In this document: piece after piece, positions 50,085 through 60,233 of the stretch | Layout: the number at the start of each line of letters is the position of its first letter | Numbering within the stretch: the first letter of the stretch is position 1 | Source of the DNA: an uncultured Lachnospiraceae bacterium | Lineage (GTDB): Bacteria; Bacillota; Clostridia; Lachnospirales; Lachnospiraceae | Length of the DNA: 64,000 nt | Direction of reading: 5' to 3' | Assembly (NCBI GenBank): GCA_947574135.1 | Contig: CANPIM010000004.1 | Coordinates: 24,183 to 88,182 of the forward strand | Made by a program: the position numbers and the translations under genes | Notes under the pieces: generated by a model | What the model was told of the DNA's origin: nothing | Seen by the model: only the letters and a program-made list of their open reading frames with translations | Databases searched by the model: none

Positions 50085-52490
50085 TTACAGGCTCTGCTCC
50101 GTCCGGGCAATGATATCATCCTGGGTCTGCCGGGACAGTACGTTGAAAAATGCGCTGTAGCCGGCTACCCGTACAATGAGATCCCGATGCTTTTCCGGAT
50201 GAATCTGGGCATCCAGCATGGTCTCTCTGGAGACTACATTGTATTGCACATGGTATCCGTGGAGACGGTTAAAGAAGGTGCGCAAAAGAGCCACCAGCTT
50301 CCCCTTATTCTCCTCCTTGGACATGAGCTGAGGCGTTACCTTCTGGTTCAAAAGCACACCGCCGGTGATCTCCTTGGTATCCAGCTTGGAAACGCTCTTA
50401 AACACAGCTGTGGGGCCGCATTTATCCATGGAATGGCTGGGAGAGCAGCCCTCAGCCAAAGGCTCCCCGGCGTGGCGGCCATCCGGCGTGGCCAGTGTGC
50501 CTTTTCCCTGTCCCACATTGGCGGAGATGGAGGAGGTGCCTGCATAGCGGATTCCTCCAATAGGCCCCCGGCCGAACCGGGTATTGGGGTACTTCCGAAT
50601 CTCCTCTATATAGGTGGCATAGGCGTCTACCACCAGCTGATCCACATAGTCGTCGTCGTTTCCGTATTTGGGCGCCTGATCCATAAGCATCTGGCGAATT
50701 TCCTCTCCCCGTTCTCCGGCGAAATCTGACATAACGGCCTCCCAAAGCTCCGAAGGCGTCAGCTTCTTCTCCTCGAACACCAGTTTCTTAATAGCTGCCA
50801 TGGAATCGGCCAGGTTGGCAATTCCCACCTGGAGACCGCTGATAAAGTCATAAACCGCACCGCCCTCCTTTAGGGTCAGTCCCCGTCCGATGCAGTCCTC
50901 GCAGAGAGAGGAACACAGCACATCCGGCACATCCTCCTCCAAAACCATGTCGCAGGCATTCTCAATAATCACACTCTGACGGGTAAATTCCCGGATAATC
51001 TTATCCCAGGCTTCCTTCACCTCTTCATAGCTGGTCATATTCTTAAAGTGGCCCACACCCTCCATAAGCTTAGTTCCGGAGGCCGGATCCGTGCCGTCGT
51101 TTAGGGCAATGAGGAAGGACTTGGGGAAGTTCAAAAAGCTCATGCCCGTGCAGCGATAGCCCCATTTTCCCGGTACGGCTGTCTCCACACAGCCGATGGC
51201 GCTGTAATTGTAGGCATCCTCCTCCTTCACCCCCCGGGCAGTAAAGGAAGGAATGATAATCTCATCATTGTTAAAAGCCGGCATGCCAAAGCCCAGCTTC
51301 ACCACCTCAATGGCCTCGTTCATAAACCGATCATCCAGCCCCGCATGGTAGCGCACGGTGAGGTTGGGCTGGGGAAGCCGGGTCTGGGCCACGCTGCGGA
51401 GAATGAGATAGGTCAGGGGGTTCACCGCGTCCTTCTTATCCGTAGTCTGTCCTCCCACGGTTACATTCTGGTACAGAGGCGATCCGGCGCTGAACTGGGT
51501 ATGGCTCCAGCTGCGGATCTTGTTAATGGTAAAGGTTTTCAGCCACAGGTTGGTCAAAAGCTCGCAGGCGCTCTCCTCCGTAATAAGGCCCTTCTTCAGA
51601 TCCGCCGCATAGTAGGAATACAGATATTGATCCATACGCCCATAGGACAGGGAATGACCGTTGGATTCGATCTGCAGCACCAGATGCACCAGCCACACGG
51701 ACTGCACTGCCTCATAGAAGGTATCCGCCTTCTCGTAGGGAACCTTATACAACACCTGGGCCAGCTCCTTGAGCTCTGCAGCCCGGGAGGGCTCTGCCGT
51801 CTCGGCCTGCAATAGAGCCAGATCCCCATACCGCCGGGCAAAATCCCTTACCGCCCTGATTACAATCTGGATGGCCTCATAGAAATAATATTTCTTTAAA
51901 TCCTTATAATCAGTCAGATCAAGCTTGCCCTCCGCCTCCCGGGTTCTGCGCTCAAAATCCTGAAGTCCCTTGGCCATCACCGCCGCATAGTCCACGGCAA
52001 TATGGGCGTCCCCGGAGGTAATATTCCCCTCTGCCTTAATAATTCCCAGGTCATAATAGATCCGGCTGGAGGGCGGCAGGGCGGCCAGCCCCTTATCCTT
52101 GGTGGTATTGTGCTCCCAGAAGGGGGCCAGCTTTCGAAGCGTCTCCTTGGTCTCCTCCGTAATGTAGAACACATCCCCGTCCCGCTTCTCAAACTCATCC
52201 AGCTCTGCAATGACCCAATCCATGGCATACTCCGGGAATATGGGGGCAGACCGGTTGCTGGAGGCCTGGTTTCCAGCTAAAAGAGAATCATTCTCAATAT
52301 AAATGGTCATATGCTTTAAAATATTCTCCAGCATATAGGCCCGCTTTAAAATCACTGGCTTATCCCCATGCTCCTTATAGCTCTCTGTAGTCAATACCGC
52401 CCGCTCTGCGCAAACCTGGGGCTTGGCATCCAAAAGCTCCTCTCGAAAATGCTGCATTCTTGGGGTCAAATTTCCAAAATAACCTGCCAT
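50085..52490 (-). CDS. Glycyl radical enzyme, YbiW/PflF type
   Basis: 801 residues. The thiyl Cys is C434 in SAIGCVETAVPGKWGYRC, with E436 as in dehydratase-type enzymes, and the glycyl radical is G777 in RVAGYSAFF near the C-terminus. Stretches such as QIESNGHSLSYGRMDQYLY and SAGSPLYQNVTVGGQ match E. coli YbiW closely, and pyruvate formate-lyase (GCxSP) poorly, so it is not PFL. C-O or C-C cleavage of a polyol or anhydro-sugar phosphate is plausible but unverified. The ATG at 52490 has a GAGGA site. Its activase is divergent; the Gfo/Idh gene faces its end. Confidence 0.9.
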   Translation of the reverse strand: MAGYFGNLTPRMQHFREELLDAKPQVCAERAVLTTESYKEHGDKPVILKRAYMLENILKHMTIYIENDSLLAGNQASSNRSAPIFPEYAMDWVIAELDEFEKRDGDVFYITEETKETLRKLAPFWEHNTTKDKGLAALPPSSRIYYDLGIIKAEGNITSGDAHIAVDYAAVMAKGLQDFERRTREAEGKLDLTDYKDLKKYYFYEAIQIVIRAVRDFARRYGDLALLQAETAEPSRAAELKELAQVLYKVPYEKADTFYEAVQSVWLVHLVLQIESNGHSLSYGRMDQYLYSYYAADLKKGLITEESACELLTNLWLKTFTINKIRSWSHTQFSAGSPLYQNVTVGGQTTDKKDAVNPLTYLILRSVAQTRLPQPNLTVRYHAGLDDRFMNEAIEVVKLGFGMPAFNNDEIIIPSFTARGVKEEDAYNYSAIGCVETAVPGKWGYRCTGMSFLNFPKSFLIALNDGTDPASGTKLMEGVGHFKNMTSYEEVKEAWDKIIREFTRQSVIIENACDMVLEEDVPDVLCSSLCEDCIGRGLTLKEGGAVYDFISGLQVGIANLADSMAAIKKLVFEEKKLTPSELWEAVMSDFAGERGEEIRQMLMDQAPKYGNDDDYVDQLVVDAYATYIEEIRKYPNTRFGRGPIGGIRYAGTSSISANVGQGKGTLATPDGRHAGEPLAEGCSPSHSMDKCGPTAVFKSVSKLDTKEITGGVLLNQKVTPQLMSKEENKGKLVALLRTFFNRLHGYHVQYNVVSRETMLDAQIHPEKHRDLIVRVAGYSAFFNVLSRQTQDDIIARTEQSL

Positions 52491-52548
52491 TCTATATTCC
52501 TCCTCTAAGTTTTCTCTGTCTAAAAGGTTTTCTTTGTTTTCTATTTTT

Positions 52549-52577
52549 ATTATAAGAAAACCTTCAAAAGAAGTCAA
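52549..52577 (-). promoter_or_regulatory. Promoter of the glycyl radical enzyme gene
   Basis: TTGACT (52572-52577), a 17-bp spacer and TATAAT (52549-52554) on the minus strand. Confidence 0.8.
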
Positions 52578-52690
52578 TATATATTTCGTTCAAAAGTAAT
52601 TTATTTTCTTTTTTATGTTTACAAAGGAATTTTCTCATGGTAAACTCTTATTATATAGATGAAACTAAAAAAGATAAAGAAGAGGAAATC

Positions 52691-53476
52691 ATGAAAAAAA
52701 CTGCCAAAAAAGAAACGGGACTTATTTTTAATATTCAGAAATTCAGTATCAATGACGGGCCGGGCATCCGCTCCACCGTCTTTTTCTGCGGCTGCCCCCT
52801 AAGCTGCCGCTGGTGCTCCAATCCGGAATCTCAAAACCGCTGCCGCAAGGCCGTGCTGGCCTCCGGGGACCCCAAGCTTATGGGAAGGGAGTGGACCGTG
52901 GAGGAGGTTCTTTCGGAGGTGGAAAAGGATCGCTGCTTTTACGAGGAATCCGGAGGCGGCATCACCCTCTCCGGGGGAGAGGTGCTCCAGCAGCACGCCT
53001 TTGCCATAGCCCTCCTAAAAGAGGCCGGGAGGCGTTCCCTCCACTGTGCGGCGGAGACCACCGGCTATGCCACAGAGGAGGTCTTTGCCCAGTTTATCCG
53101 GCATATTGATCTCTTGCTTTTTGACATGAAGCATTGGGATTCCAAGATTCACCAGGAAAAAACCGGGGTTCCCAATGAGGGAATTCTCAAGAATATGCGC
53201 TATGCGGTGGAGCAAAAGGTTCCCGTCATTGCCAGGATTCCCGTGATCCCCAAATTCAACGCTAATCTACCTGCTGCCCGGGGCATGGCCTCTCTCCTGA
53301 AGGAGCTGGGCGTGAGGGAGGTTCATCTCCTTCCCTTTCATCAGTTTGGAGAAAAGAAATATGAGCAGCTAAAGCTATCCTATGAAATGAAGGGCATAAA
53401 GCAGCTCCATCCCGAAACCCTTGCCCGCTATCAGGAGGTATTTCTCAGGGAAGGACTTTCCTGCAGCTTCAAGTAA
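52691..53476 (+). CDS. Glycyl radical enzyme activase (radical SAM)
   Basis: 261 residues. CPLSCRWC is the CxxxCxxC cluster motif; SGGGITLSGGEVL binds SAM; DLLLFDMKHWD is the family DxK motif. It makes the glycyl radical on the divergent YbiW-type enzyme. Activases of non-PFL enzymes usually have a ferredoxin-like insert with two extra clusters after the first motif. Here the chain passes directly from CSNPESQN to WTVEEVL, so the insert is missing, as in PFL-activase. The start is the ATG at 52691 (GAGGAA upstream); an ATG at 52637 has no site. Confidence 0.9.
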   Translation: MKKTAKKETGLIFNIQKFSINDGPGIRSTVFFCGCPLSCRWCSNPESQNRCRKAVLASGDPKLMGREWTVEEVLSEVEKDRCFYEESGGGITLSGGEVLQQHAFAIALLKEAGRRSLHCAAETTGYATEEVFAQFIRHIDLLLFDMKHWDSKIHQEKTGVPNEGILKNMRYAVEQKVPVIARIPVIPKFNANLPAARGMASLLKELGVREVHLLPFHQFGEKKYEQLKLSYEMKGIKQLHPETLARYQEVFLREGLSCSFK

Positions 53477-53480
53477 CATA

Positions 53481-53532
53481 AAAAACTCCCGGAAATATCT
53501 TATTTGGAAGATTTTTCCAGGAGTTTTCTTTT
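53481..53532. terminator. Bidirectional terminator between the activase and fucI genes
   Basis: AAAACTCC...GGAAA and TTTCC...GGAGTTTT pair as a long stem; T-rich tails follow on both strands. Confidence 0.82.
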
Positions 53533-53581
53533 ACACCCTATTTATTTTCCATTCTGCAAAAGCCCTTTTATGTCCCTTTGC

Positions 53582-55384
53582 TTACCGAATGGTCTTATAC
53601 AGAGGACCGTAGGCCTTGCAGGCTCTGTAGTCCTGTCCCTCTTTGTCCATACCAAAGGCATTCCATGCAGTGGGACGGAAGATCTTATCCTCAGGCACAT
53701 TGTGCATACAAACCGGAATCCGAAGGATGGAGCACAGGGTAATCAGATCCGCGCCAATATGGCCGTAGCTGATAGCGCCGTGGTTTGCGCCCCAGTTATT
53801 CATAACATCGTAGGCCGTCTTGAAGGCGCCCTCGCCGGTGCATCTGGGAGCGAACCAGGTGCAGGGCCATGTATAGTCGGTTCTCTTCCAGAGCTTATCG
53901 GTTACCTCCTCGGGAAGCTTCACGGTCCAGCCCTCTGCAATCTGCAGCACCGGTCCCAGGCCCTTCACCAGATTCAGACGAATCATGGTAGCGGGCATCT
54001 CAGCCTCTGTCACGAAACGGGAGGAGAAGCCGCCGCCCCGGAAATATCCTGTATCTGCCGCATTCCAGGTGGTTGCTGCCATAATGGCATCCTGGTCTGC
54101 CTCTGTTACATTCCACCACTCCTTCATGCAGGGATTGCCGTCCGCATCCTTGGCCTGCCCGCAGGCATCCAGACAAGCTGCACCGGAGTTAATGAGATGA
54201 ATAAAGCCGTCTGCATCCTTGGCCTTTCCTTCAATTTCATAGCCCGTAGCCTTCTTTACGGCATCGCCGCTCCAGTAGGTACGCACATCGGCAAAAATCT
54301 GTGCCCGGTTGGTGAGAAGCTTCATAAACATCATGCCAAGACCGTTAAGCACGTCATTTTCCGTAGCCAGCACATAGGGCTCTCTGGCTCCGTTCCAGTC
54401 AAAGGAGGTGTTGAGCATAGCCTCGGGGAAGTCACAGTTTGGATAGAAATCGGTCCACTGTCTCTGTCCCTGGAAGCCTGCGGCCAATGCATTGTGACCG
54501 ATAGCCTCCTCGGAGAACTTGGGATCCAGCTTATCACTGCCGTTCATCAGATCCTTGATGATAACCATCATCTTCACCACGAACTCCCAATCCTTCTCCT
54601 TCTGCTCGTCAGACTTCTGCAGCTCTGCCGGATTCTTGTCAAAGCCGATTTTGCATTTTTCCTTGGTCCACTTGAGAGCCTTCTGGAATTCCTCCTCATC
54701 ATAGATGCCCTCGGTCATGCGGCGGATGATTTCCACCTCATCCACAGACTCTACACGCATGCCCAGATATTCCTCGATAAAGGCCGGGTCAATGATGGAT
54801 CCGCCGATACCCATGCAGATGGAACCAATCTGCAGATAGGATTTTCCTCTCATGGTAGCAGCCGCCACAGCTGCACGGCCAAAGCGGAGTAATTTTTCTT
54901 TTACATCCTCGGGAATGGAGGTGTCATCGGCCTCCTGTACATCATGTCCGTAAATGCCAAAGGCCGGAAGGCCCTTCTGAGAATGGGTGGCCAGCACGGA
55001 TGCCAGATACACGGCGCCGGGACGCTCTGTACCGTTAAAGCCCCAGACACCCTTAATGGTCATGGGATCCATATCCATGGTCTCTGCTCCGTAGCACCAG
55101 CAGGGAGTCACAGTCAGGGTAATATCCACGCCGGCTTTTTTAAATTTATTTGCGCAGGCCGCTGCCTCGCCCACGCGCCCGATGGTGGTATCCGCGATGA
55201 CAACCTTCACCGGCTCTCCGTTGGTATAGCGCAGATTTTCCTCAAACAGCTTTGCCGCTGATTTTGCCATATTCATGGTCTGCTCTTCCAGGGAGCCACG
55301 CACATCCAATGCGCCTCTTCTGCCGTCAATGGTAGGACGGATGCCAATCACCGGGTAATCACCTATCAATCTGTTTTTTGCCAT
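53582..55384 (-). CDS. fucI: L-fucose isomerase
   Basis: 600 residues, full length for FucI (E. coli about 590). [24 protein letters not shown] is the start signature; metal/catalytic residues are E342 in LATENDV and D366 in IFADVRTYW. It interconverts L-fucose and L-fuculose, also D-arabinose and ribulose. There is no fucose kinase, aldolase or permease nearby. The divergent AraC regulator at 55605 is the likely controller. CGGAGG precedes the ATG. Confidence 0.95.
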   Translation of the reverse strand: MAKNRLIGDYPVIGIRPTIDGRRGALDVRGSLEEQTMNMAKSAAKLFEENLRYTNGEPVKVVIADTTIGRVGEAAACANKFKKAGVDITLTVTPCWCYGAETMDMDPMTIKGVWGFNGTERPGAVYLASVLATHSQKGLPAFGIYGHDVQEADDTSIPEDVKEKLLRFGRAAVAAATMRGKSYLQIGSICMGIGGSIIDPAFIEEYLGMRVESVDEVEIIRRMTEGIYDEEEFQKALKWTKEKCKIGFDKNPAELQKSDEQKEKDWEFVVKMMVIIKDLMNGSDKLDPKFSEEAIGHNALAAGFQGQRQWTDFYPNCDFPEAMLNTSFDWNGAREPYVLATENDVLNGLGMMFMKLLTNRAQIFADVRTYWSGDAVKKATGYEIEGKAKDADGFIHLINSGAACLDACGQAKDADGNPCMKEWWNVTEADQDAIMAATTWNAADTGYFRGGGFSSRFVTEAEMPATMIRLNLVKGLGPVLQIAEGWTVKLPEEVTDKLWKRTDYTWPCTWFAPRCTGEGAFKTAYDVMNNWGANHGAISYGHIGADLITLCSILRIPVCMHNVPEDKIFRPTAWNAFGMDKEGQDYRACKAYGPLYKTIR

Positions 55385-55509
55385 GTTTTTACCTCCGCTT
55401 TCTTTTTGACCTTATTACTTTTTACTAATAAGAAGAACTCTCCTTCTTCTTTTATGTACCGATTATACAATAAATTTTGTCCAAATGCACGTAATTTTCT
55501 ATTGGGATA

Positions 55510-55538
55510 TGGACATTTTTTGTGATAATTAGTATACT
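55510..55538 (+). promoter_or_regulatory. Promoter of the AraC gene near fucI
   Basis: TGGACA (55510-55515), a 17-bp spacer and TATACT (55533-55538). Confidence 0.6.
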
Positions 55539-55604
55539 GTATATAACAGCCTGGCCAGGCCATATGCAGGCCCAGGCAAACCGCAGCTTTGAAAGGAGGC
55601 GCCC

Positions 55605-56573
55605 ATGAAGGCATTCCACGAGGTGCGCAGCTATGATTCCGACTTCATGGTCTGGCACTCTGCCTACCGGAACATCAGTTTCCTGGCTCACTGGCACAAG
55701 GAAATCGAGCTGATTTTTATCCGCTCCGGCTGCTGCCGTCTCAGCGTATCGGACCAGACCTTTTTAGCCAGGACCGGTGACTGCGTGGTCTGCGAAAGCG
55801 GCGCCATTCATTACAGCGATTCCTTTGACCTGGATAACTCTCTGGACTTTGTTATCTTTGACACCAGCATTTTAAGCTCCATGTTTCAAAACCCCCATTT
55901 TTCCCGCCCTCTCATAACCCGGGAGGAGCTTTTGTCCTACGGTCTTTCGGAGGAGCTGGAGCAGCTTATCTCCCTGGTGTCCCGGGAGCTCTCCCAGAAG
56001 CAGCCCTACTATCAGGAAATCGTGGAGGCCTCCCTGTGCCGGTTCTGGAATCTGCTAAAGCGAAACCACCCCCGCAGCACGGAGCATTCCCCCGCCGAAA
56101 ACCGAAGGGAGCATATGCTCACAGAGCTTCAATCCCTTTTGGACTACATGGATTCCCACTACACGGAAAATATTTCCCTGGAATACGCCGCCGCCCGGAT
56201 GAATTTCAGCCCAAGCTATTTTTCCAGGGTTTTTAAGAATCTGGTGGGGATCAATTTTGTCACCTATCTAAATCTGGTTCTGGTGGAGCAGGCCGCCAAG
56301 CAGCTTCGGGAGAGCAGCCTGAGGGTTACGGATATTGCCCTGGACTGCGGCTTTAACAACATCCGCACCTTTAACCGGGTTTTTAAGGAGATTACCGGCT
56401 TTACCCCCTCCGCCTTTTTGCTCCAGCCCGATCCGGACGCCTACAAAATGACCTACTACAACCGCCGCTCCCTGGAAAAGCAATTTGTAAAAAATGACTC
56501 CATGACGATTATCACCCACAAGGAAGGTCACAAAAAAACAGCCCCGCGCTTTCCGGAAATATCTCCGGAATAG
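55605..56573 (+). CDS. AraC family regulator (probable fucI regulator)
   Basis: 322 residues. The cupin sensor contains LAHWHKEIELIFIRSG; the C-terminal double HTH is complete (MNFSPSYFSRVFKNLVGINF and VTDIALDCGFNNIRTFNRVFKEITGFTPSAF), with a 45-residue basic tail after it. AAGGAGG precedes the ATG. Divergent from fucI across 220 bp. Confidence 0.9.
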   Translation: MKAFHEVRSYDSDFMVWHSAYRNISFLAHWHKEIELIFIRSGCCRLSVSDQTFLARTGDCVVCESGAIHYSDSFDLDNSLDFVIFDTSILSSMFQNPHFSRPLITREELLSYGLSEELEQLISLVSRELSQKQPYYQEIVEASLCRFWNLLKRNHPRSTEHSPAENRREHMLTELQSLLDYMDSHYTENISLEYAAARMNFSPSYFSRVFKNLVGINFVTYLNLVLVEQAAKQLRESSLRVTDIALDCGFNNIRTFNRVFKEITGFTPSAFLLQPDPDAYKMTYYNRRSLEKQFVKNDSMTIITHKEGHKKTAPRFPEISPE

Positions 56574-56610
56574 GGACCATATATTATAAGAAAAGAGAGG
56601 AACCTCGCCT

Positions 56611-57102
56611 ATGTCTGAAATGCCTGTTCTGTATCGGAAACGCCTCATTCCCAATGAATGCATTTTGCTGAAAAACGACAAAATCCTCTGCCATGACCAA
56701 CAATTCCTCATTACCCGCTGGAACACCCTGCGTCCCAAAAAGGAGCTTAGCCACGGCTGCTCCTGTTACCTCCTGAAGGAAGGCTGGAAGGTCAGCAAGT
56801 TCCTCAATGCCCAAAATGAGCTTATCTGCTGGTACTGTGACATTATTGACACAGAGTATGATGCTGCCACAAACACCTACGTCTTTGTGGACCTGTTGGC
56901 GGACGTGCTTATCTACCCGGACGGGCGGATCCATGTGGTAGATCTGGACGAGGTGGCGGACGCCCTGGAGGAAAACCTTATTACCATTGAGCAGATGAAG
57001 TCCTGTATGCGCAAGCTTAACGCGCTGCTGGAGCTTATCTATTCCGGGGGGCTTTTGAAGCTTCCCTGTATCTTGAAAATGGTGGAGCTGGAGGGGTCAT
57101 GA
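56611..57102 (+). CDS. DUF402 family protein
   Basis: 163 residues. The DUF402 pattern is present: LITRWNTLRPKKELSHGCSCYLLKEGWKVSKF, then ICWYCDIIDTEYDAATNTYVFVDLLADVLIYPDGRIHVVDLDEVADALE. Characterised relatives are nucleoside (tri/di)phosphate phosphatases using acidic residues and Mg. It lies 37 bp after the AraC gene, probably in the same transcript. Confidence 0.88.
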   Translation: MSEMPVLYRKRLIPNECILLKNDKILCHDQQFLITRWNTLRPKKELSHGCSCYLLKEGWKVSKFLNAQNELICWYCDIIDTEYDAATNTYVFVDLLADVLIYPDGRIHVVDLDEVADALEENLITIEQMKSCMRKLNALLELIYSGGLLKLPCILKMVELEGS

Positions 57103-57163
57103 TAGATCCCAAGCTGGTTGATGCATGTGTGTTCCATCTCAGTCAAATTGGTCCACCTAAAAA

Positions 57164-57210
57164 ATATGCCCGAAACCCCCAAGGTCTCCCAAGGTATATT
57201 TCGGGCATAT
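57164..57210. terminator. Bidirectional terminator
   Basis: ATATGCCCGAAA (57164-57175) pairs with TTTCGGGCATAT (57199-57210). Between the DUF402 gene and the end of the dCMP deaminase gene. Confidence 0.82.
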
Positions 57211-57228
57211 GCTATTTATATGTTTCTC

Positions 57229-57714
57229 TTACAGCTCCAGCTCCACCCTGCGGGCTGTCCTCTCATAGGGTATAAATTTCACCCCGGCGGCTTTCAGCAT
57301 CCGCTTGGAGGCCATGATGGCGGCCGTGTTGGCATATTTGTCACAGTCATAGATCACGGTCTTGATTCCTGCCTGGATAATCGCCTTGGCACACTCGTTG
57401 CAGGGGAATAAGGACACATAGAGCTTAGAGCCCTCCAGGCTCCCACCCCGGTAATTGAGAATAGCGTTCAGCTCACTGTGGGTCACAAAGGGGTATTTGG
57501 TCTCGTTGGCCTCCCCCTCTCTCTCCCAGGGGAACTCATCGTCGTCGCAGCCTACGGGAAATCCGTTGTAGCCCATGGACAGAATCTTATTGTCCGGGCT
57601 CACAATGCAGGCTCCCACCTGGGTGCCCGGGTCCTTGGAGCGCAGCGCGGACAGCTTGGCCACTCCCATAAAGTATTCATCCCAGCTGATATAATCCTTG
57701 CGTTTTCCTCCCAT
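57229..57714 (-). CDS. dCMP deaminase family protein (ComEB-like)
   Basis: 161 residues with the zinc motifs THSELNAI (HxE) and PCNECAK (PCxxC), plus DPGTQVGACIVSPDNKILSMGYNGFP. It converts dCMP to dUMP. It lies 14 bp downstream of upp, in a nucleotide-salvage operon rpiB-upp-dcd. Confidence 0.92.
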   Translation of the reverse strand: MGGKRKDYISWDEYFMGVAKLSALRSKDPGTQVGACIVSPDNKILSMGYNGFPVGCDDDEFPWEREGEANETKYPFVTHSELNAILNYRGGSLEGSKLYVSLFPCNECAKAIIQAGIKTVIYDCDKYANTAAIMASKRMLKAAGVKFIPYERTARRVELEL

Positions 57715-57728
57715 ACTGCCACCTCTTT

Positions 57729-58358
57729 TTATTTTGTTCCGAAAATCCGATCTCCCGCATCTCCCAGACCGGGCACAATATAACCCTTTTCATTCAGGTG
57801 ATCATCCAGGGCTCCGATGTAGATATCCACATCCGGATGCTCCTCCTGCATGCGCTTCACACCCTCGGGCGCCGCAATAATGCACATAAAGCGGATATTT
57901 TTCACACCCCGGTTCTTTAGCATCTGAATGGCCGCCACGGAGGAACCGCCTGTAGCCAGCATGGGATCCACCACAAACACATCCCGCTCCGCACAATCCT
58001 TAGGCACCTTGCAATAATATTCCACCGGCTCCAGGGTCTCCTCATTCCGGTACAGTCCGATATGTCCCACCTTGGCCGAGGGTATCATGGCCAGCATACC
58101 GTCCACCATTCCCAATCCCGCCCGGAGAATGGGCACAATGGCCAGCTTCTTTCCCGCCAGCTCCTTGACCGTAGTCTTGCAGATGGGGGTCTCAATCTCC
58201 ACATCCGCAAGCTTTAAATCCTTGGTGGCCTCATAGGTGATGAAGCTGGCAATCTCCCCAATCATATTGCGAAAATCCCGGGAACCGGTCTCTATTCTGC
58301 GAATCACGCCAATCTTGTGCTGAATCAACGGGTGCTCCATAACTACAACCTTTGACAT
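57729..58358 (-). CDS. upp: Uracil phosphoribosyltransferase
   Basis: 209 residues. [17 protein letters not shown] start, [22 protein letters not shown] motif, and the C-terminal [10 protein letters not shown]. It makes UMP from uracil. The ATG at 58358 has AGGAG 7 bases upstream; an ATG at 58364 is too close. It lies 12 bp after rpiB. Confidence 0.96.
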   Translation of the reverse strand: MSKVVVMEHPLIQHKIGVIRRIETGSRDFRNMIGEIASFITYEATKDLKLADVEIETPICKTTVKELAGKKLAIVPILRAGLGMVDGMLAMIPSAKVGHIGLYRNEETLEPVEYYCKVPKDCAERDVFVVDPMLATGGSSVAAIQMLKNRGVKNIRFMCIIAAPEGVKRMQEEHPDVDIYIGALDDHLNEKGYIVPGLGDAGDRIFGTK

Positions 58359-58370
58359 TGGCATCTCCTC

Positions 58371-58799
58371 CTATTCTTCAATCTGGCGTATTCTGTTCTT
58401 ATGACGTTCTTCATTGGAAAACGGGGTGTTCAGGAAGGTTTCCACAATCTTTACCGCAAGTCCGGGTCCCACCACCCGTCCGCCTAAGGCCAGTACATTG
58501 GCATCGTTGTGCAGTCTGGTGGCCTCCGCGCAGAAGCAGTCTGTGCAAAGCGCTGCCCGGATACCCGGAAATTTATTGGCTGTAATGGAAATGCCAATGC
58601 CTGTCCCACAAATCAAAATGCCCTTTTCGCACTCCCCGTCCAGAATGGACTTAGCCACCAGCTTGGCATACACCGGATAATCCACGGCAGCCGTGCTGTC
58701 ACAGCCAAAATCCTTGTATTCCAGGCCCTCCTTTTTGAGATAAGCGATGATTTCCTGCTTCAATTCGTAACCGCCATGGTCACAGCCTAATGCTATCAT
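58371..58799 (-). CDS. rpiB: Ribose-5-phosphate isomerase B
   Basis: 142 residues: MIALGCDHGGYELKQEI start with the catalytic-site DHGG, CGTGIGISITANKFPGIRAALC core, HNDANVLALGGRVVG. It interconverts ribose-5-P and ribulose-5-P and feeds PRPP for upp just downstream. AGGAGGAG precedes the ATG at 58799. Confidence 0.96.
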   Translation of the reverse strand: MIALGCDHGGYELKQEIIAYLKKEGLEYKDFGCDSTAAVDYPVYAKLVAKSILDGECEKGILICGTGIGISITANKFPGIRAALCTDCFCAEATRLHNDANVLALGGRVVGPGLAVKIVETFLNTPFSNEERHKNRIRQIEE

Positions 58800-58891
58800 A
58801 GTTCCCTTCTCCTCCTTTATGGTAATCTGTTTCCTTCTGTCCTTTATTATACGTGGAAACCAGGGAGGCGTCAATGGACTTCTGGATTTGT

Positions 58892-60220
58892 TCAATATCC
58901 GTATCGCTTTTTCTCTGCAACGAGAAAAATCACGGTAGTCGCCAGAGCCATGATTTCAGCGGCCACCATGGAAAGCCAGATTCCGTCCACTCTCCAGATG
59001 AGCGGAAAAATCAGAACCGCCGCCACCTGAAACACCAGCGTCCGCAAAAAGGAGATGGCGGCGGAAACCAATCCATTGTTCAGGGCCGTAAAGAAGGAGG
59101 AGCCAAAAATCACATACCCGGAAAAAAGAAAGGAAAAGCCAAACAGAGAAAAGGCGCGCACCGTCAGTTGGAGAAGCCCTGCATCGTAGCCTGTAAACAC
59201 AAAGGACAAGGGCCTGGCAAGCACCTGGGACGCGCCAAACATCATCACCGCAAATCCCCCCAGAAGCACAAGGCTTCTTTTCAGCAGCCCCCTTAGCTCC
59301 TGCCGGTTTTGGGCTCCGTAATGATATCCGATAACAGGCGCCGTTCCCACAGAATAGCCGATAAAAACCGCCTGAAACACCAGACTTACATACATGAGCA
59401 CCCCATAGGCCGCCACTCCGTCCTCCCCCACATATTTCAGCAGCTGGAGATTATAAAGCATATTCACCAAGGACATAGAAATATTATTTAAAAGCTCTGA
59501 GGAACCATTGGTGCAAACCTTTACAAGGGCTCTTCCCTCAAACTGCGTCCGTCCCAGCCGCAAAAGGCTGTTGTTGGGACAGGCAAAATAAACAAGAGGA
59601 ACCACTCCTCCCACAAATTGGCTGAGCGCCGTGGCCGCGGCCGCTCCCTCAAGTCCCCACTGAAACCCTGCCACAAACAAGGCATCAAGGACAATATTGG
59701 TACACCCGGCCCCAATGGTCACCCACAATCCCAGCGTGGACTTTTCTGCTGTGGCAAACAGGCATTGAAATTCATATTGCAGGACAAAGGCCGGTATGGC
59801 CAGCAGAATGATGCGTCCATAGGTAACGCTATCCTCCAAAAGCTGGCCGGAGGCTCCCATAAGAACTGCCAGAGGCCGAAGGAAAATCAATCCCAGGACT
59901 GCCAGAACAAGGCCGCAAACCCCGGATGTATACACAACCAAAGAAAACAAACGTTTGGCTCTTTCTTCTTTTCCCTGTCCCAGGGTCATGGCAATCAGAG
60001 CGCCGCCCCCGGTTCCAAACATAAAGCCAATACAGCCCAGCATCATTAAGAGGGGCATTATAAAATTCACTGCCGTAAAGGGAATTTTTCCCACATAATT
60101 AGATACGAAAAAGCCGTCCACCACCCCATAAATAGAGGTGAAAACCAACGTGACTATGGATGGCAGCGTAAATCGCAAAAGCCTTCTATAACCAAAATGA
60201 TCGGATAATGAAATTCTCAT
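58892..60220 (-). CDS. MATE family efflux transporter
   Basis: 442 residues, 12 membrane helices. Typical MATE start (LLRFTLPSIVTLVFTSIYGVVDGFFVSNYVG) and VLDALFVAGFQWGLEGAAAATALSQ. It exports drugs or metabolites using Na or H. The MarR gene is 13 bp upstream on the same strand, so it is controlled by it. GGAGGGA precedes the ATG. Confidence 0.92.
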   Translation of the reverse strand: MRISLSDHFGYRRLLRFTLPSIVTLVFTSIYGVVDGFFVSNYVGKIPFTAVNFIMPLLMMLGCIGFMFGTGGGALIAMTLGQGKEERAKRLFSLVVYTSGVCGLVLAVLGLIFLRPLAVLMGASGQLLEDSVTYGRIILLAIPAFVLQYEFQCLFATAEKSTLGLWVTIGAGCTNIVLDALFVAGFQWGLEGAAAATALSQFVGGVVPLVYFACPNNSLLRLGRTQFEGRALVKVCTNGSSELLNNISMSLVNMLYNLQLLKYVGEDGVAAYGVLMYVSLVFQAVFIGYSVGTAPVIGYHYGAQNRQELRGLLKRSLVLLGGFAVMMFGASQVLARPLSFVFTGYDAGLLQLTVRAFSLFGFSFLFSGYVIFGSSFFTALNNGLVSAAISFLRTLVFQVAAVLIFPLIWRVDGIWLSMVAAEIMALATTVIFLVAEKKRYGY

Positions 60221-60233
60221 TTGCCATTCCCTC

